NCBI GenBank assembly: GCA_002086835.1
Contig: MVIG01000005.1
Span: 248,001-312,000 of the forward strand
Source of the DNA: Mycolicibacterium porcinum
GTDB lineage: Bacteria; Actinomycetota; Actinomycetes; Mycobacteriales; Mycobacteriaceae
DNA: 64,000 nt
Reading direction: 5' to 3'
Each line of letters begins with the position of its first letter. Within the stretch, counting starts at the first letter, position 1. A model generated the notes under the pieces. The model saw only the letters and a list, made by a program, of their open reading frames with translations, searched no databases and was not told the origin of the DNA. This document shows positions 17,994-26,591 of this stretch, piece by piece. A program made the position numbers and the translations under genes.

Positions 17994-18828
17994 GCCAGCC
18001 ACGGCCGCGCAGAGCGCGTTCGACACGGGCGATGACCTCCGCCATGTTGTCCTCGGCGATCACGCGGATGACGATCCACCCCATGGCCTCCAACTTGCGC
18101 AGGGTCTTCTGGTCCTGCACATAACGTTTGCGATCTGACTGGTGGAAGATGCCGTCGTAGTTGACGCCGACTTTGAACCGTTCCCATCCCATGTCCAAGA
18201 TCCCGACGATGCGGCCGCGTCCCTCGATCACCATGATCTGGGTTTCATCGGGCGGCATTCCGGCGTCCGTCAGTTGCAGGCGCAGCCAGGTTTCCCTCGG
18301 CGAATCGGCGCCCCTGTCGACCAGTGGCAGCGCGGCCTTCAACGCTCGAATCCCCCGGACACTCGGGTAGCGCTCGATCAGCGGGGTGACGTCGTCGACG
18401 GTGACCTGCAGGGTCCAGGCCAGTGCATCGATCCGTGCGACAGCCTCGTCGCGAGGGTGGTGACGGCCCAGGTCGAACACGGTGCGCGCCGGCGTGGTGA
18501 CCGGCAGGCCCACGACCCGCTTGATCTCCTCGTCGGAAAGGGTCTCGTTCCGAACGACCAACCCCGCCGGTGGCCGGGTGTTGTTCCAGATGAGTTCGAT
18601 GGGGACATCGGTGTCCACGTACGCCGCCCCGTGCAACGCCGACGCGGCGACGCCGGCAATCACCGCCCGACGGCCCGACCACAGCCACGCACCGATTGTC
18701 CGGTCGCGCAGTGTCGGTTCCCCGCGGACATAGACGTCCGGGAACAGCCGCTGGTAGTGGCGCCGAAGTTCGTTGCGCGTAACGAGCTGCGTGGCCAACG
18801 CCTCACTACCGACCAACACCCCACTCAT
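17959..18828 (-). CDS. AbiEi antitoxin-like / DUF559 protein between two palindromes
   Basis: 289 aa from the ATG at 18828; an upstream alternative start (18849) is possible. The N-terminal part (residues 1-90) resembles the AbiEi-type domain common in mycobacteria: LVTRNELRR, VYVRGEPTLRDR, IAGVAASALHGAAYVD. The C-terminal part (about 175-272) resembles DUF559, a Vsr-like PD-(D/E)XK nuclease fold: SPRETWLRL (Glu179), ILDMGW (Asp212) and a strand reading VNYDG followed by H229. Family members usually have Glu where Asn223 sits here, so the nuclease may be altered or inactive. Residues 279-289 (ending CTEGQKSA) are encoded by palindrome copy 1. No partner toxin gene (AbiEii) is adjacent. Confidence 0.8.
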   Translation of the reverse strand: MSGVLVGSEALATQLVTRNELRRHYQRLFPDVYVRGEPTLRDRTIGAWLWSGRRAVIAGVAASALHGAAYVDTDVPIELIWNNTRPPAGLVVRNETLSDEEIKRVVGLPVTTPARTVFDLGRHHPRDEAVARIDALAWTLQVTVDDVTPLIERYPSVRGIRALKAALPLVDRGADSPRETWLRLQLTDAGMPPDETQIMVIEGRGRIVGILDMGWERFKVGVNYDGIFHQSDRKRYVQDQKTLRKLEAMGWIVIRVIAEDNMAEVIARVERALRGRGWRRDCTEGQKSA

Positions 18829-18860
18829 GGCCGAATGTTGGCATGTCACACCGACACTCC

Positions 18861-18920
18861 ACCGAGGCTGTAATGAGGGACGACATCACGCCGATTTCTG
18901 TCCCTCAGTACAGTCTCGGC
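18861..18920. repeat. 60-bp palindromic repeat, copy 2
   Basis: Same palindrome as copy 1 with three substitutions; two fall in the left arm (first base and base 7) and one in the loop. The right arm and the following gcca are identical to copy 1. It ends 11 bp before the stop codon of the FAD monooxygenase and lies 32 bp upstream of the ATG of the AbiEi/DUF559-type gene, so it may carry or abut that gene's promoter. Copy-to-copy distance is 927 bp. Confidence 0.95.
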
Positions 18921-18931
18921 GCCAACGATGC

Positions 18932-20356
18932 CTAGCCCGCAGCAGACATCCAATGCGCAATCGCCGCCCGCACCTCCGCCGCGTGCGGCAACCGCTCACT
19001 GGCCCAGGCCACGTAGCCGTCGGGCCGGACCAGCACCGCATCGGGCAACTCGGGCCGGTTGTCGATCGCGTGCACCACATCGCAGTCATCGACGTCGACG
19101 GCCTCAGCGGTGACGAGCACGAACTTGCCGGCGCGCAACAGCTCGTAGAGCCGCGTCCCGCCGCAGTCGACATCTGCCATGCGGCGTCCGACCAACCAGT
19201 CCTCGTCCTTCGACCGCGGATAGGCGATACCGATGCCGCTGAGCCGTTCGGCCACGAAGCGTCGGGCACGAGGTATGCGCAGCACCATGCCCAGCACCAG
19301 CACCCGCAGCCGGCGCGACGCCGCCGAACTCAGCACGATCTGGTTGAACGTATCGGTCAACCGCAGCACCCCGGCACCCACAGGATGGCGCTCGCGTTCG
19401 TAGCTGTCCAGCAGCCACGGCGGGGCCTGCCCGCGTGCCGCGAGCGCCAGCTTCCAGCCGAGATTGAACGCGTCGCCGAGCCCGGTGTTCATGCCCTGCC
19501 CGCCCAGCGGGGAATGGACGTGCGCGGCGTCGCCGGCCAGGAACACCCGGCCGGAGCGGTAGTGCCGGGCCTGGCGCCGCTCGCTGAGGAAGCGCGAACT
19601 CCACCGCATGTCGCTCATGCCGAAGTCGTCGCCGGCGATGCGGTGGAACGCCTCGCGCATCTCGTCGAGCGTCACGGGCTCGTCGAGCGGCGCCTGTTCG
19701 CGCAGCCGGTCCCATGCGATCGCGCGGAACCAGCCATCGCCGAACGGCACGAACAGCACCACGCCCTCGGTCCCGGTCCGGGCGAACAGCGTCTCCTCGG
19801 GCGGCGAGGCCAGCCGGACGTCGGCCAGCAGGATGTGGGTCTCGTACTGTTTGCCGACGAAGTCGATGCCGACCAGCCGCCGCACCGCGCTGTGGGCTCC
19901 GTCGCAGCCGACCACGTACTCGGCGCTGAGGGCCTCCCCACCCGTCAACTCCACGCTGACAACCCCACCGTCCTGACGCAGCCCCACCACCTCTGCACCG
20001 CGACGCACGTGCACACCCAATTCCGCGGCGCGCGCTTCGAGCACGTGCTCCGTGCCGCTCTGCGGAACGATCAGCACCATGCCGAACCGGGTCGGCAGCT
20101 CCCGCAGATTCAGCGTGGCGCCGCCGGGCGGAGCCACCTCGTGCACCTCGACTCCGCGGCTCAGCAACTCGTCCGCCAGACCGCGGCCGTCGAGCAGTTC
20201 GAGAGTCCGCGCATGCACCGCGAAGGCCCGGGTGATGTTCGGCGTGGAGGTGCGTTCCTCCAGCACCGTGACCTGCGCTCCGCCGAGCGCGAGCTCGCAA
20301 GCCAGCATCAATCCGGTCGGTCCGGCACCGACCACCACGACCTCGCCAGCGGCCAT
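18932..20356 (-). CDS. FAD-dependent aromatic-type monooxygenase
   Basis: 474 aa. Class A flavoprotein monooxygenase layout: N-terminal dinucleotide motif VVVVGAGPTGLMLA, the DG motif YVVGCDGAHSAVR, and the GD motif GRVFLAGDAAHVHSPLGG. The C-terminal thioredoxin-like region typical of the PHBH/rifampicin-monooxygenase group follows. Such enzymes hydroxylate aromatic or polyketide substrates with NAD(P)H and O2 in the cytosol; rifampicin-type monooxygenase is one possibility but not assignable. Stands alone, divergent from the Mrp operon. Confidence 0.9.
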   Translation of the reverse strand: MAAGEVVVVGAGPTGLMLACELALGGAQVTVLEERTSTPNITRAFAVHARTLELLDGRGLADELLSRGVEVHEVAPPGGATLNLRELPTRFGMVLIVPQSGTEHVLEARAAELGVHVRRGAEVVGLRQDGGVVSVELTGGEALSAEYVVGCDGAHSAVRRLVGIDFVGKQYETHILLADVRLASPPEETLFARTGTEGVVLFVPFGDGWFRAIAWDRLREQAPLDEPVTLDEMREAFHRIAGDDFGMSDMRWSSRFLSERRQARHYRSGRVFLAGDAAHVHSPLGGQGMNTGLGDAFNLGWKLALAARGQAPPWLLDSYERERHPVGAGVLRLTDTFNQIVLSSAASRRLRVLVLGMVLRIPRARRFVAERLSGIGIAYPRSKDEDWLVGRRMADVDCGGTRLYELLRAGKFVLVTAEAVDVDDCDVVHAIDNRPELPDAVLVRPDGYVAWASERLPHAAEVRAAIAHWMSAAG

Positions 20357-20418
20357 CAGCCGATGCTAACGATGAGCCGCCCCGTAGACTGCGTGTTAAC
20401 CCAAAGCCATAACCACAC

Positions 20419-23340
20419 ATGCCGGTGCTCGTCGCGCAAGCGCTCATCGGTAGCCGACACCCCGACCCCAACCCGATCGGAGTGCCATTGCTCGCCGTCC
20501 TGCTCGCCCACGCGGTTGCCACCGCGCTGGCGCCACTTCTGGTGGCCAAATGGGGACGACGAGCGTTCTATCCGCTGGCATTGGTGCCGCTCGGTTCCCT
20601 GGCCTGGGTGGGCCTGAACTGGCCGAGCCACGACCGCGTCCCGACGCTGAGCATCCCGTGGGTGCACGAGCTGTCGATGGACATCACGCTGCGGTTCGAT
20701 TCGCTCGCGGCCATCATGAGCGTGCTGGTGCTGGCCATCGGCGCTCTCGTCCTCTTCTACTGCGGCGAGTACTTCCATCATCACGACGGGAAGATCGAGA
20801 AGCGGCTGCCCAGCTTCGCGGCCGAGCTCGTGGCCTTCTCCGGGTCCATGTTCGGCCTGGTGGTCAGCGACAACATGCTGGTGCTCTACATCTTCTGGGA
20901 AACCACCACGGTGTTGTCGTTCCTGCTGGTCGGCCACTACGCCGAGCGAGCGACCAGCCGGCGGGCGGCCACCCAGGCGCTGCTGGTGACGACGTTCGGC
21001 GGGTTGGCGATGCTCGTCGGCATCATCGTGCTGGGCCACCTGTCCGGTACCTATCTGCTCTCGGAGCTGATCGCCTCTCCCCCGGGGGGCACCGCAGCCG
21101 CGATCGGAATAGCGCTGATCCTCATCGGCGCGCTGTCCAAATCGGCGATCGTGCCGATGCACTTCTGGCTGCCCGGCGCGATGGCCGCACCCACACCCGT
21201 CAGCGCCTATCTGCACGCCGCGGCGATGGTGAAAGCCGGTGTCTACCTGGTGGCGCGGATGGCGCCGGGCTTCGCCGAAACTCCGCTGTGGCGGCCGATG
21301 GTCGTCGGGCTTGGGTTGCTCACGATGCTGCTGGCCGGTTGGCGCGCCGTCCGTGAGTACGACCTGAAACTCATCCTGGCGTTCGGCACGGTCAGCCAGC
21401 TCGGCCTGATCACCGTGATGGTGGGCACCGGAGGCAGCGACATGATGCTGGCCGGCCTGGCCATGCTGTGTGCGCACGCGATGTTCAAGGCCGCGCTGTT
21501 CATGGTGGTCGGCATCATCGACCACACCACCGGTACCCGCGACATCCGCCGCCTCGCCGGGTTGGGGCGCCAATGCCGGCCGCTGTTGATCATCGCCGCC
21601 TGTGCCACCGCGAGCATGGCCGCGCTGCCGCCGTTCTTCGGCTTCGTCGCGAAGGAGGCCGACCTCGAGACCGTGCTGCACAGCCCGGCGCTGGGCTCCG
21701 CGGCGCCGTGGGTGCTGACCGGCATCGTGGTGGGCTCGGTGTTCACCACCATCTACAGCCTGCGCTTCATGTGGGGCGCCTTCGCCGGCAAGGGACTGCC
21801 GCAGCCGAGCACCCGTGTCGTTGAGATGCACCGTCCTACACCGACTTTCCTCACCGCGCCGGCGATCCTCGCCGCCGCCGGTCTCGGCTTCGGGCTGTGG
21901 CCCGCCGGGATGGACTCGGTGCTCGACGAATACGCCAACACCATGCCCGGCGGATCGGGCTATCACCTGGCCCTGTGGCACGGGTTCGGCCTACCCCTGC
22001 TGCTGTCGGTGGTCGTGCTCGCCGTCGGTACCGCAGTGTTCTTCGGACGGAACCGATTGCCCCGCACCCGGTTCGCCTACCAGCCGCTGGGCAACGCTGA
22101 CCGCATGTACGACGCGGTGATCCGCGGGCTGGACATCACCTCGGTTCGGCTGACGGGCGAGACGCAGCGCGGCTCGCTGCCCGCCACCCAGTCCGTGATC
22201 CTGTCGACGCTGGTGGCGCTGCCCATCGTGATGCTGGCGCTCGGCGCCCGGGACCGCCCGGATTTTCAGCTGTGGGATTCGCCGCTGCAGGTGGTCATCG
22301 GGTTGCTGATGCTGGCCGCCGCGATCGGTGCGACGGTGATGCGTAACCGTCTGGCCGCGGTGCTGCTGGTCGGGGTGACCGGCTACGGTTGCGGCGCGAT
22401 CTTCGCCTTCCACGGCGCGCCCGATCTGGCGTTGACCCAATTCCTGGTCGAGACACTGGTTTTGGTGATCTTCGTGCTGGTCCTGCGGATTCTTCCGGCC
22501 GAGGCCAACGCCACCAACATCAACCGCCACCGGCTGCCGCGCGCCGCGCTGGCGCTGGCGGTGGGCGCCGCGGTCACAACCCTTGCGGTGTTCGCGATGG
22601 CCGCGCGCAACGGGGTGGGTATCGCCGAGCTGATCCCCGACGCCGCCTACTACCGCGGTCACGGCGCGAATGCGGTAAACGTGCTGCTGGTCGACATCCG
22701 CGCCTGGGACACCATGGGCGAGGTCATGGTGTTGCTGGTGGCCGCGACCGGTGTGGCGTCACTGGTGTTCCGGCACCGGCGTTTCGGGGCCGCGCCGCGC
22801 GTCAGCACCGCCGTGGGCCAGCCCGACATCGGGCCCATCGGGGCGTACAGCCCGGCTGTCGGCGACGTCACCTGGCTGCGCGGCAGCGAGCTGCGCGATC
22901 CGCGACACCGCTCGCTGGTGCTGGAAGTCGCGACCCGCGTCATCTTCCCGCTCATCATGGTGCTCTCGGCGTACTTCTTCTTCGCCGGCCACAACACCCC
23001 CGGCGGCGGCTTCGCCGGCGGGTTGACGGCGGGTCTGGCCCTGGTGCTGCGGTACCTGGCCGGTGGCCGCTACGAGCTGGGCGAGACGCTGCCGCTGGAC
23101 GCGGGCAAGATCCTCGGCACGGGCCTCGGCCTGTCGGCGGGAACGGCGATCGCCTCGATCCTGCTGGGTGCGCCCGCACTGTCCTCAGCCGTCCTGCAGT
23201 TCGACGTACCGGTCCTGGGTTCGGTCAAGATGGTGACCGCGTTGTTCTTCGACCTGGGGGTGTATCTCATCGTTGTCGGTTTGGTGCTCGACATCTTGCG
23301 CAGCCTCGGCGCCCGCGTGGATACGGAGATCGCCCGATGA
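20419..23340 (+). CDS. mnhA: Mrp/Mnh Na+/H+ antiporter subunits A and B, fused
   Basis: 973 aa. The first ~750 residues form the MrpA/NuoL-like proton-translocating subunit with many helices; the proton-antiporter core includes HFWLPGAMAAPTPVSAYLHA and MVKAGVYLVARMAPG. The last ~140 residues are an MnhB domain (RVIFPLIMVLSAYFFFAGHN, TPGGGFAGGL). Fusion of A and B is common in actinobacteria. The complex exchanges Na+ for H+ across the plasma membrane for pH and salt homeostasis. First gene of mnhABCDEFG; stop overlaps mnhC (ATGA). Confidence 0.95.
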   Translation: MPVLVAQALIGSRHPDPNPIGVPLLAVLLAHAVATALAPLLVAKWGRRAFYPLALVPLGSLAWVGLNWPSHDRVPTLSIPWVHELSMDITLRFDSLAAIMSVLVLAIGALVLFYCGEYFHHHDGKIEKRLPSFAAELVAFSGSMFGLVVSDNMLVLYIFWETTTVLSFLLVGHYAERATSRRAATQALLVTTFGGLAMLVGIIVLGHLSGTYLLSELIASPPGGTAAAIGIALILIGALSKSAIVPMHFWLPGAMAAPTPVSAYLHAAAMVKAGVYLVARMAPGFAETPLWRPMVVGLGLLTMLLAGWRAVREYDLKLILAFGTVSQLGLITVMVGTGGSDMMLAGLAMLCAHAMFKAALFMVVGIIDHTTGTRDIRRLAGLGRQCRPLLIIAACATASMAALPPFFGFVAKEADLETVLHSPALGSAAPWVLTGIVVGSVFTTIYSLRFMWGAFAGKGLPQPSTRVVEMHRPTPTFLTAPAILAAAGLGFGLWPAGMDSVLDEYANTMPGGSGYHLALWHGFGLPLLLSVVVLAVGTAVFFGRNRLPRTRFAYQPLGNADRMYDAVIRGLDITSVRLTGETQRGSLPATQSVILSTLVALPIVMLALGARDRPDFQLWDSPLQVVIGLLMLAAAIGATVMRNRLAAVLLVGVTGYGCGAIFAFHGAPDLALTQFLVETLVLVIFVLVLRILPAEANATNINRHRLPRAALALAVGAAVTTLAVFAMAARNGVGIAELIPDAAYYRGHGANAVNVLLVDIRAWDTMGEVMVLLVAATGVASLVFRHRRFGAAPRVSTAVGQPDIGPIGAYSPAVGDVTWLRGSELRDPRHRSLVLEVATRVIFPLIMVLSAYFFFAGHNTPGGGFAGGLTAGLALVLRYLAGGRYELGETLPLDAGKILGTGLGLSAGTAIASILLGAPALSSAVLQFDVPVLGSVKMVTALFFDLGVYLIVVGLVLDILRSLGARVDTEIAR

Positions 23341-23795
23341 CGACATTCCTGGTCCCACTGATCATCATCGGTGGCCTCACCAGTGCAGGCGTGTACCTGT
23401 TGCTCGAACGCAACCTGACCCGGATGTTGTTGGGGCTGCTGCTGATCGGCAATGCCGTCAACCTGTTGATCCTGACGGTCGGCGGCAGGTCGGGTAACCC
23501 GCCGATCCGCGGGCGCACCAGCAACGGCGCCACCACCGACGCCGATCCGCTGGCCCAGGGCATGATCCTCACCGCGATCGTCATCAGCATGGGACTGGCG
23601 GCGTTCGTGCTGGCCCTGGCCTACCGCTCGTATCGACTCACCACGGTCGAAGAGGTCAGCAACGATCCCGAGGACACCCGCGTGTCGCAGCAGTCGGGAC
23701 CGGAGGAAGAAGTCATTCCGCAGCCCGACCCCAACCGCGACACCGATGCGCCCGACGAGCTCGACGCGCTGCCGGGATTCGAGGGGTCGAAGTGA
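23337..23795 (+). CDS. mnhC: Mrp antiporter subunit C (NuoK-like)
   Basis: 152 aa from the ATG at 23337. Three membrane helices in the NuoK/MnhC pattern (GVYLLLERNLTRMLLGLLLI, GNAVNLLILTVGG, DPLAQGMILTAIVISM). The C-terminal tail (from about residue 105) is long, acidic and Pro-rich, longer than in typical MnhC proteins of about 115 aa. Coupled to mnhA by a four-base overlap. Confidence 0.93.
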   Translation: MTTFLVPLIIIGGLTSAGVYLLLERNLTRMLLGLLLIGNAVNLLILTVGGRSGNPPIRGRTSNGATTDADPLAQGMILTAIVISMGLAAFVLALAYRSYRLTTVEEVSNDPEDTRVSQQSGPEEEVIPQPDPNRDTDAPDELDALPGFEGSK

Positions 23796-23823
23796 GCCAG
23801 CGAGAAGCGAAGGCGGATCGCGC

Positions 23824-25425
23824 ATGAACGCCGCCCAGGCCCTGATCCCGCTGCCGGTGCTGATCCCGGCGCTGGCCGCGGCAGCGACGCTGGTGGCCGG
23901 TCGCCGTCCCCGGTTGCAACGTGTCATCACCCAGTTCGCGCTGAGCGCCGTGGTCGTGGTGTGCGCGGCACTGGTCTACCTGGCCGACCGGGACGGCACC
24001 CTGGTCCTGCACGTCGGTGGCTGGGGCCAGAGCGTGCCCGGCATGGGGCCGTTGGGCATCACCCTGGTGGTGGACCGGCTTTCGGCGCTCATGCTCGTGG
24101 TGTCGGCCATCGTGTTGCTCGCCGTGGTCGCGTACGCCATCGGGCAGGGTATCCGCGACGGGGACGAACGCCAGCCGACGTCGATCTTCCTGCCCACCTA
24201 TCTGGTGCTGTCGGCCGGTGTGTGCACCGCATTCCTGGCCGGTGACCTGTTCAATCTGTTCGTCGGCTTCGAGGTGCTGCTGGCCGCGAGCTTCGTCCTG
24301 CTGACCATCGGCGCCAGCGAGGACCGTGTCCGCGCCGGCATCTCCTACGTGCTGGTGTCGATGGTGTCGTCGCTGATCTTCCTGATCGGCATCGCGCTGG
24401 TGTACGCGGCGACCGGGACGCTGAACATGGCCGAGTTGGCGTTGCGCCTCGACGACATCCCGTCGGGCACGCGCACCGCACTGTTCGCGGTGCTGCTGGT
24501 GGCGTTCGGCATCAAGGCCGCGGTGTTCCCGCTGTCGACGTGGCTGCCCGACTCCTACCCCACCGCGCCGGCACCCGTCACCGCGGTGTTCGCCGGCCTG
24601 CTGACGAAAGTCGGTGTGTACGCGATCATCCGGGCGCACTCGCTGCTGTTCCCCGGCGGCGAGCTGGACAACGTCCTGCTGGTCGCGGGCCTGCTCACCA
24701 TGGTCATCGGCATCCTCGGCGCGATCGCCCAGAGCGACATCAAACGGCTGCTGTCCTTCACCCTCGTCAGCCACATCGGCTACATGGTGTTCGGTGTCGC
24801 ACTGGCCAACCAGCTCGGCATGTCGGGCGCGATCTATTACGTGGCCCACCACATCGTGGTGCAGACGACGCTGTTCCTGGTCGTCGGCCTGATCGAACGT
24901 CAAGCCGGGGCATCGACGCTGCAACGGCTGGGCGGGCTCGCCGCGGCCAGCCCGGTGCTGGCCTTCGTGTTCGTGGTGCCTGCGCTGAACCTCGGTGGCA
25001 TCCCGCCCTTCTCGGGCTTCATCGGCAAGGTGGCGCTGCTGGAGGCGGGCGCCGCGAACGGTTCGGTGCTCGCCTGGATCCTGGTCACCGGCAGTGTGGT
25101 GACGAGTCTGCTGACGCTCTACGTGGTGGCCCGCGTGTGGACGAAGGCGTTCTGGCGGGCCCGCGCCGACGCGCCCGAGGGGCATCTGGCCGCGGCGGCC
25201 CCGGCGGTACTGCTCGACGACATCGAGGACATCGAGTTCGCCGACCGGGACAGCGTGGGCCGCATGCCGGTCGGAATGCTGGCTCCGACAGGCGCTTTGA
25301 TCGCAGTCGGGCTGGCGTTGACGGTGGCGGCCGGCCCGATCTTCTCCTACAGCGAGCGCGCCGCGGCCGAGGTGCTGGACCGTGGACAGTACATCTCGGC
25401 GGTGCTCGGGGGTGAGGCGCGATGA
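23824..25425 (+). CDS. mnhD: Mrp antiporter subunit D (NuoN/NuoM-like)
   Basis: 533 aa from the ATG at 23824, 28 bp after mnhC, the only loose junction in the operon. Proton_antipo_M core visible (FGIKAAVFPLSTWLPDSYPT, APAPVTAVFAGLLTKVGVYA) with conserved Lys residues in membrane helices. Forms the second ion-translocating subunit of the Mrp complex. Its stop overlaps mnhE (ATGA). Confidence 0.95.
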   Translation: MNAAQALIPLPVLIPALAAAATLVAGRRPRLQRVITQFALSAVVVVCAALVYLADRDGTLVLHVGGWGQSVPGMGPLGITLVVDRLSALMLVVSAIVLLAVVAYAIGQGIRDGDERQPTSIFLPTYLVLSAGVCTAFLAGDLFNLFVGFEVLLAASFVLLTIGASEDRVRAGISYVLVSMVSSLIFLIGIALVYAATGTLNMAELALRLDDIPSGTRTALFAVLLVAFGIKAAVFPLSTWLPDSYPTAPAPVTAVFAGLLTKVGVYAIIRAHSLLFPGGELDNVLLVAGLLTMVIGILGAIAQSDIKRLLSFTLVSHIGYMVFGVALANQLGMSGAIYYVAHHIVVQTTLFLVVGLIERQAGASTLQRLGGLAAASPVLAFVFVVPALNLGGIPPFSGFIGKVALLEAGAANGSVLAWILVTGSVVTSLLTLYVVARVWTKAFWRARADAPEGHLAAAAPAVLLDDIEDIEFADRDSVGRMPVGMLAPTGALIAVGLALTVAAGPIFSYSERAAAEVLDRGQYISAVLGGEAR

Positions 25426-25955
25426 GGTGGCTGCTGCTTCGGGCCTGGATCCTGTGCTGGCTGATGCTGGTGTGGGTGCTGTTGTGGGGCAGCATCTCCC
25501 CGGCCAACATCCTGTCGGGGCTGGCCATCGCCGTGCTGATCACGGTGTTGCTGCCGCTGCCCGCCGTCCCGGTGGAGGGCCGGGTACATCTGCTGTCGTT
25601 GGCGCGGTTGGTCATTCAGGTCAGCGCCTGGTTGCTGATGTCCTCGTTCCAGATGGCCTGGCTGGCCGTCCGGCCGGGGCCCCTGCCGGTCAACGCGGTG
25701 CTGCGGGCACAGCTGGCGATCAAATCGGATCTGGTCCTGGCCCTCGGGGTCAACATCATCAACCTGACCCCGGGCACCATCGTGCTGGAGATCGACCAGA
25801 CCCGCCGGCTGATCTACGTACACGTGGTCGACGTCGGCTCCGAGAAGGCGATCGAACGGTTCCACAGTCAGATCACCACCCTGCAGCGGCTTTTGGTGAG
25901 GGCCTTCGAGCGCGAGTCTGATTGGCGCCCCGCGGCGAACAAGGAGGGCGGCTGA
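25422..25955 (+). CDS. mnhE: Mrp antiporter subunit E
   Basis: 177 aa. N-terminal two hydrophobic helices followed by the MnhE soluble region (FQMAWLAVRPGPLPVNAVLR, LTPGTIVLEIDQTRRLIYVH). Supports assembly of the Mrp complex in the membrane. Starts at the ATG overlapping the mnhD stop; the mnhF ATG comes one base after its stop. Confidence 0.93.
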   Translation: MRWLLLRAWILCWLMLVWVLLWGSISPANILSGLAIAVLITVLLPLPAVPVEGRVHLLSLARLVIQVSAWLLMSSFQMAWLAVRPGPLPVNAVLRAQLAIKSDLVLALGVNIINLTPGTIVLEIDQTRRLIYVHVVDVGSEKAIERFHSQITTLQRLLVRAFERESDWRPAANKEGG

Positions 25956-25956
25956 C

Positions 25957-26241
25957 ATGACAACCGTGTGGACCATTGCCGCGGTCATGTTGACCGCCGC
26001 CGCGGCGATCACCATGTTTCGCCTGCTGGCCGGGCCGAGCACCCTGGATCGGCTGGTCGCCTTGGACACCCTGGTGGCCGTCACGCTGTGCGGTATCGGA
26101 ACCTGGGCGGCCTACAGCCTGGACACCACGGTGACCTACAGCCTGACGGCGTTGGCGTTGATCAGCTTCGTCGGTTCGGTGAGCGTGGCGCGGTTCCGCG
26201 TGCCCGATACCGATGAACCGCGGCGCAAGTGGGTGCCATGA
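25957..26241 (+). CDS. mnhF: Mrp antiporter subunit F
   Basis: 94 aa, three membrane helices with the MnhF pattern (FRLLAGPSTLDRLVALDTL, then LISFVGSVSVARF). A small integral subunit of the Mrp complex. Stop overlaps mnhG (ATGA). Confidence 0.93.
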   Translation: MTTVWTIAAVMLTAAAAITMFRLLAGPSTLDRLVALDTLVAVTLCGIGTWAAYSLDTTVTYSLTALALISFVGSVSVARFRVPDTDEPRRKWVP

Positions 26242-26591
26242 ACATCCTCGACATCGTCACCGCCGTCCTGATCCTGGCCGGGTCGACACTGGCCTTGACC
26301 GCCGCGATCGGCATCGTGCGGTTCGGCGACACCATGTCGCGGATGCACTCGGCGACCAAGCCCCAGGTGCTGGGTCTGCTGCTGGTGCTGGCCGGTGCGG
26401 CGATCCGGCTACGCGGCCACGCCGATGTCGGCATGCTGATCCTCACCGGCTTGTTCACGCTGATCACTGCCCCGGTGATCGCCAACCGGGTCGGCCAGCT
26501 GGCCTACCGCGAGCAGCGCAACCGGGAGAATCTGCTGACCCGAGACGAGATGGCCGAGTACGGGGAGACTGAAGCTGATGGCCAGAACTGA
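26238..26591 (+). CDS. mnhG: Mrp antiporter subunit G
   Basis: 117 aa from the ATG at 26238 (an in-frame GTG at 26229 is less likely). MnhG/PhaG pattern: GIVRFGDTMSRMHSATKPQV followed by helices and a charged tail. Last Mrp subunit. Its 3' end overlaps the methyltransferase gene by 14 bp in another frame. Confidence 0.93.
   Translation: MNILDIVTAVLILAGSTLALTAAIGIVRFGDTMSRMHSATKPQVLGLLLVLAGAAIRLRGHADVGMLILTGLFTLITAPVIANRVGQLAYREQRNRENLLTRDEMAEYGETEADGQN

Noticed and set aside
17934..18920. Considered as a CRISPR or an insertion sequence
   Set aside because: Only two repeats 927 bp apart, and no transposase, target-site duplication or Cas gene is visible.
18886..19269. Open frame on the - strand ending in the same CTEGQKSA tail as the AbiEi/DUF559-type protein
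   Set aside because: It lies out of frame within the FAD monooxygenase; the shared tail only reflects palindrome copy 2.
20356..21981. 541-codon open frame on the - strand under mnhA
   Set aside because: Antisense low-complexity frame; mnhA has clear antiporter motifs on the other strand.
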